From JASDSY01 sp041441465 (GTDB lineage Bacteria > Muiribacteriota > UBA9980): DNA of 64,000 nucleotides. The position numbers and the translations under genes are program-made. Positions 61,308 to 64,000 of the stretch are shown here, piece by piece. Below the pieces are notes generated by a model. The model saw only the letters and a list, made by a program, of their open reading frames with translations, did not search any database and was not told the origin of the DNA. The first letter of the stretch is position 1. Each line of letters opens with the position of its first letter. The stretch covers positions 62,001 through 126,000 of the forward strand of contig JASDSY010000024.1 of assembly GCA_041441465.1 (NCBI GenBank). Reading direction: 5' to 3'.

Positions 61308-61505
61308 TTTGAGCGCGGCCGCATGCTGTATTTAAAGTAAAAATGCGGTATGAGATATGGCAGTCAATAAATTATTTGTAAATGCCGCTGCTTAAAAAAT
61401 AAGTTCAGGCACTGGAGGTTGTTTCGAAACCCTCTAAAATAAGTTTTTAAAAAAATAATTTTGTTGTTATGGATATGTTAAAATACAATAAAAAGGGGAA
61501 ACGAC

Positions 61506-63179
61506 ATGTCAAATATAGATAAGTTAAAAGCCGGATTCGGCAAATGGAAGCAGGATTACCAGAAGAAAAAAGAAAATAAGAAATTAAGGCTCGATAAGTT
61601 TATGTCGACATCGTCATATGAGCCTGAAGCGCTATATACTCCTCTTGATCTCGAGGGATTTGATTACGATGAAAAGCTCGGCCTTCCCGGTGAATTCCCG
61701 TTCACTCGCGGCGTCCACTCGACGCTTTACCGCGAAAGACTCTGGACTATGAGACAATTTGCCGGATTCGGCACGCCGGCGCAGTCTAATGAAAGGTATA
61801 AATACCTTCTTAAAAACGGCCAGACAGGTCTGTCGGTGGCGTTTCATCTGCCGACTATCATGGGTCTTGATTCCGATAATCCGTTGTCACGCGGCGAAGT
61901 CGGCAAGGACGGCGTGGCGATCGATTCGCTAAAAGATATGGAAATATTATTCGACGGCATTCCGCTTGACAAAGTTTCGACTTCTATGACTATAAATGCG
62001 CCTGCCGCAATACTTCTGGCAATGTATATCGCGGTCGGCAAAAAGCAGGGAATTTCGCCTGATAAACTTTCGGGCACTATTCAAAATGATATTTTAAAAG
62101 AATATATTGCGCAAAAAACTTTTATATTTCCGCCAAAGCAATCCATACGCCTGATAGTCGACACTATCGAATACTGCGCTAAACATCTTCCTGCCTGGAA
62201 TACCATTTCGATTTCCGGTTATCATATACGCGAGGCAGGCGCTACGGCTCTTCAGGAGCTTGCATTTACGCTTGTCGACGGCCGCACTTATGTCGAAGCC
62301 GCGATCGAACGCGGATTAAATGTCGACGAGTTTGCGCCGCGCCTCTCATTTTTCTTTAATTCACATAACGATTTCTTTGAGGAGATCGCTAAATTCAGGG
62401 CTGCCCGTAGAATATGGGCGAATTTGATGCGCGATAAATTCGGTTCTAAAAACGCCCGCGGCCAGTTAATGAGATTTCATACGCAAACTGCCGGCTGTTC
62501 GCTTACCGCGCCGCAGATTGAAAATAATATTGTCCGCGTTACAATTCAGGCTCTTGCGGCAGTTTTAGGCGGAACTCAGTCGCTGCACACCAATTCGATG
62601 GACGAAGCTCTCGCGCTGCCTACCGAAAAAGCTGTCAGGGTCGCGTTGAGGACTCAGCAGATAATTGCTAACGAATCGGGTGTTACGAATGTTATCGATC
62701 CGCTCGGCGGCTCGTATTACGTCGAGAAATTGACCGATGAAATGGAAAAGGGCGTTTATGATTATTTTGACAGAATCGATAAAATGGGCGGCGTTCTTGC
62801 CGCTATCGATAAAGGTTTTTTCCAGTCGGAAATAGCGGATGCGTCATTTAGATATCAGCGTGAGATCGAACGCAATGAACGTGTGATGGTTGGAGTTAAT
62901 TCTTACCTTGACGGCAACGAAGAAACTGCTGCAGGCGAGATATTAAAAATAGACGAAAAAGTCGAAAGAGCTCAAATCGAAAGCGTTAAAAAAGTGAAAA
63001 AAGAACGCGATGCCGCCAGGGTTGAAAAAGCCTTGCAGAGGCTTAAAAATGACGCTGAAAATAACATAAATGTTATGCCGGCGCTGATCGACTGCGCCGA
63101 AAGCTATGCGACGGTCGGCGAAATGTGCGACGTGTTCAGGAAAGTGTTCGGCGTATATGAGGAACCGCCGATATTCTAA
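61506..63179 (+). CDS. Methylmalonyl-CoA mutase, catalytic (large) subunit
   Basis: 557 aa, the TIM-barrel catalytic part without a fused B12 domain. Characteristic sequences: FPFTRGVHSTLYRERLWTMRQFAGFG (substrate loop), GLSVAFHLPTIMGLDSD, MTINAPAAILLAMY, SISGYHIREAGA and SLHTNSMDEALALPTE, followed by DPLGGSYYVE. It isomerises succinyl-CoA and R-methylmalonyl-CoA for propionate metabolism, with the subunit at 59926. The first 35 residues are a Lys-rich extension. AAGGGG precedes the ATG; the 198-bp gap after meaB has no strong terminator. Confidence 0.96.
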   Translation: MSNIDKLKAGFGKWKQDYQKKKENKKLRLDKFMSTSSYEPEALYTPLDLEGFDYDEKLGLPGEFPFTRGVHSTLYRERLWTMRQFAGFGTPAQSNERYKYLLKNGQTGLSVAFHLPTIMGLDSDNPLSRGEVGKDGVAIDSLKDMEILFDGIPLDKVSTSMTINAPAAILLAMYIAVGKKQGISPDKLSGTIQNDILKEYIAQKTFIFPPKQSIRLIVDTIEYCAKHLPAWNTISISGYHIREAGATALQELAFTLVDGRTYVEAAIERGLNVDEFAPRLSFFFNSHNDFFEEIAKFRAARRIWANLMRDKFGSKNARGQLMRFHTQTAGCSLTAPQIENNIVRVTIQALAAVLGGTQSLHTNSMDEALALPTEKAVRVALRTQQIIANESGVTNVIDPLGGSYYVEKLTDEMEKGVYDYFDRIDKMGGVLAAIDKGFFQSEIADASFRYQREIERNERVMVGVNSYLDGNEETAAGEILKIDEKVERAQIESVKKVKKERDAARVEKALQRLKNDAENNINVMPALIDCAESYATVGEMCDVFRKVFGVYEEPPIF

Positions 63180-63212
63180 GCAGTAATTAACACGTGACTT
63201 TTTGGAGAATTT

Positions 63213-64000
63213 ATGAATTTTGAAAAACGAAATATTTTAATAACGATTTTAATGTTTTTAGTTTTTACGGTAAATGCGCATGCGCAGCTTCCGGAAAAAG
63301 CCATGAAAAACATTTTATTTTCCAAAAAATCACGTGAATTATATGATATTAAAGCTTTAAAAATCTTTGAAGTATGGAAATATCAATTTTTACCTGACGT
63401 TAAAACCGGCCTTTTTTCTAATTATAACGAAGCCTGTGGAATTAAATATAACAGTAATGCCGATATAACTGAAGAAATTTTTGTCATATATGACGCTGAA
63501 AATAAAAACTATGTCACAGTAAAAAAAATTATATATTCATACGAAAATGACGGCGTAATTTCAAAACGCCAGGTTTATTACTATGACGGACAGAAAAAAA
63601 CGCTTGTTTTGAATGAACAGGAAATATATGCGGTCGATTCGAATCGGAATGTAATTGAAAAAAAGGTTTATTATAAAAGCGACATTCAAAAAAGTTTCAA
63701 ATATAATTATGACCAAAACAGCAATATGATAGAATGCGTTGAATATAATTCAAACGGCGATCCGGCCGCTAAAACTATAAATTTATTTGATAAAAGCGGT
63801 TTAAAGTATAAGAGCGATATTTTTTTAGAACCTGATTCGAGAAGGGTTACGACGATAAATTATGACAGCAAGGAAAACGAGATACAGGTTTTAAATTTTA
63901 ATTGTCAGGGCAAGCTTGCCAGTTCGGTCGAAAATATATTCGATATCAGCGAAAATACTGAAGAAACCAGATTAATTGTTGGCCGGAATACGGTAAATAT
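63213..64000 (+). CDS. Secreted protein with YD-like repeats, cut by the window end
   Basis: An open frame of 262 codons from the ATG at 63213 (TTTGGAG upstream) to the end of the window without a stop. The signal peptide reads MNFEKRNILITILMFLVFTVNAHA. The remainder has alternating strands with Tyr/Asp/Asn/Gly patterns (YYDGQKK, YNYDQNSNMIECVEYNSNGDP, INYDSKEN), reminiscent of YD/Rhs-type or related beta-hairpin repeats. It begins 33 bp after the mutase gene but is probably unrelated to it in function. The C-terminal part is outside the window, so nothing can be said of a toxin or anchoring domain. Confidence 0.75.
   Translation, partial: MNFEKRNILITILMFLVFTVNAHAQLPEKAMKNILFSKKSRELYDIKALKIFEVWKYQFLPDVKTGLFSNYNEACGIKYNSNADITEEIFVIYDAENKNYVTVKKIIYSYENDGVISKRQVYYYDGQKKTLVLNEQEIYAVDSNRNVIEKKVYYKSDIQKSFKYNYDQNSNMIECVEYNSNGDPAAKTINLFDKSGLKYKSDIFLEPDSRRVTTINYDSKENEIQVLNFNCQGKLASSVENIFDISENTEETRLIVGRNTVN

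Noticed and set aside
1..64000. CRISPR arrays, insertion sequences, prophage structural genes and rRNA
   Set aside because: No regularly spaced direct repeats, transposase motifs, phage proteins or rRNA segments were recognised on either strand.

Overview
The window is a 64 kb stretch of an AT-rich bacterial chromosome with about fifty protein genes and one tRNA. It shows no rRNA, CRISPR array, integrase or transposase. Several features suggest an anaerobic, amino-acid- and organic-acid-fermenting bacterium with a Gram-negative style envelope: a two-subunit 2-oxoacid:ferredoxin oxidoreductase, ATP-forming PEP carboxykinase, butyrate kinase, an acyl-CoA dehydrogenase, a split B12-dependent methylmalonyl-CoA mutase with its MeaB chaperone, a LolA-like periplasmic protein and an HlyD-type adaptor. 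I cannot name the phylum from sequence alone. The mixture looks like an uncultured lineage rather than a well-known genus.

Layout. 0-3.5 kb (minus): a hybrid histidine kinase overlapping a Wzz/BY-kinase-like polysaccharide chain-length protein. 3.7-7.4 kb (plus): a coiled-coil/GrpE-like/zinc-ribbon/TPR fusion, tRNA-Gly(CCC), and an orphan atpD-atpC pair whose epsilon subunit lacks the C-terminal helical domain. 7.4-18 kb: an M30-like peptidase split by a -1 frameshift at a canonical slippery heptamer, secreted proteins, an aminotransferase, pckA, a LolA-like protein, an SPL-like radical SAM protein and a SUMF1-domain protein. 18-24.5 kb: a TetR/HlyD/ABC/ABC/permease/permease operon with the order of E. 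coli cecR-ybhGFSR, with a perfect palindromic operator over its promoter. 24.7-34 kb: a DUF3795 protein, a CASTOR/POLLUX-like ion channel, a gingipain-type (C25) secreted protease, a divergent YeiH/LysR pair and a Bcr/CflA-type MFS transporter. 34-40 kb: a DNA-defence and repair block (McrC, McrB with an EVE-like reader domain, Tag glycosylase, an AAA ATPase fused to a PD-(D/E)XK nuclease, a GIY-YIG protein). 40-46.9 kb: a sensor kinase with a periplasmic SBP domain, a zinc-ribbon protein with an apparently leaderless promoter, a conserved quinate-dehydrogenase-like protein, and a glutamine-synthetase-like gene overlapping a FluG-like amidohydrolase. 47.2-52.5 kb: tldD-tldE-korA-korB. 52.5-54.8 kb: a hairpin-rich spacer, a dCMP deaminase, a small secreted coiled-coil protein, and a long spacer with two adjacent DnaA-box-like sequences. 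54.8-63.2 kb: acyl-CoA dehydrogenase, a leucine-dehydrogenase-like gene, butyrate kinase, a second leucine-dehydrogenase-like gene, then mcmB-meaB-mcmA. The window ends inside a secreted protein with YD-like strands.

Taken together, the right-hand third describes acyl-CoA fermentation: 2-oxoacids are decarboxylated to acyl-CoA by KorAB-type enzymes, acyl-phosphates give ATP through butyrate kinase, and propionyl/succinyl carbon is interconverted by methylmalonyl-CoA mutase. The most unusual part is the pair of leucine-dehydrogenase paralogues around butyrate kinase. Both have lost catalytic residues, so they are probably not ordinary dehydrogenases.

The regulatory layer is easy to read. Most transcription units end in strong intrinsic terminators, four of which share a GGCTGT-type stem core. 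Several promoters match the sigma-70 consensus exactly or nearly so, with 17-bp spacers.
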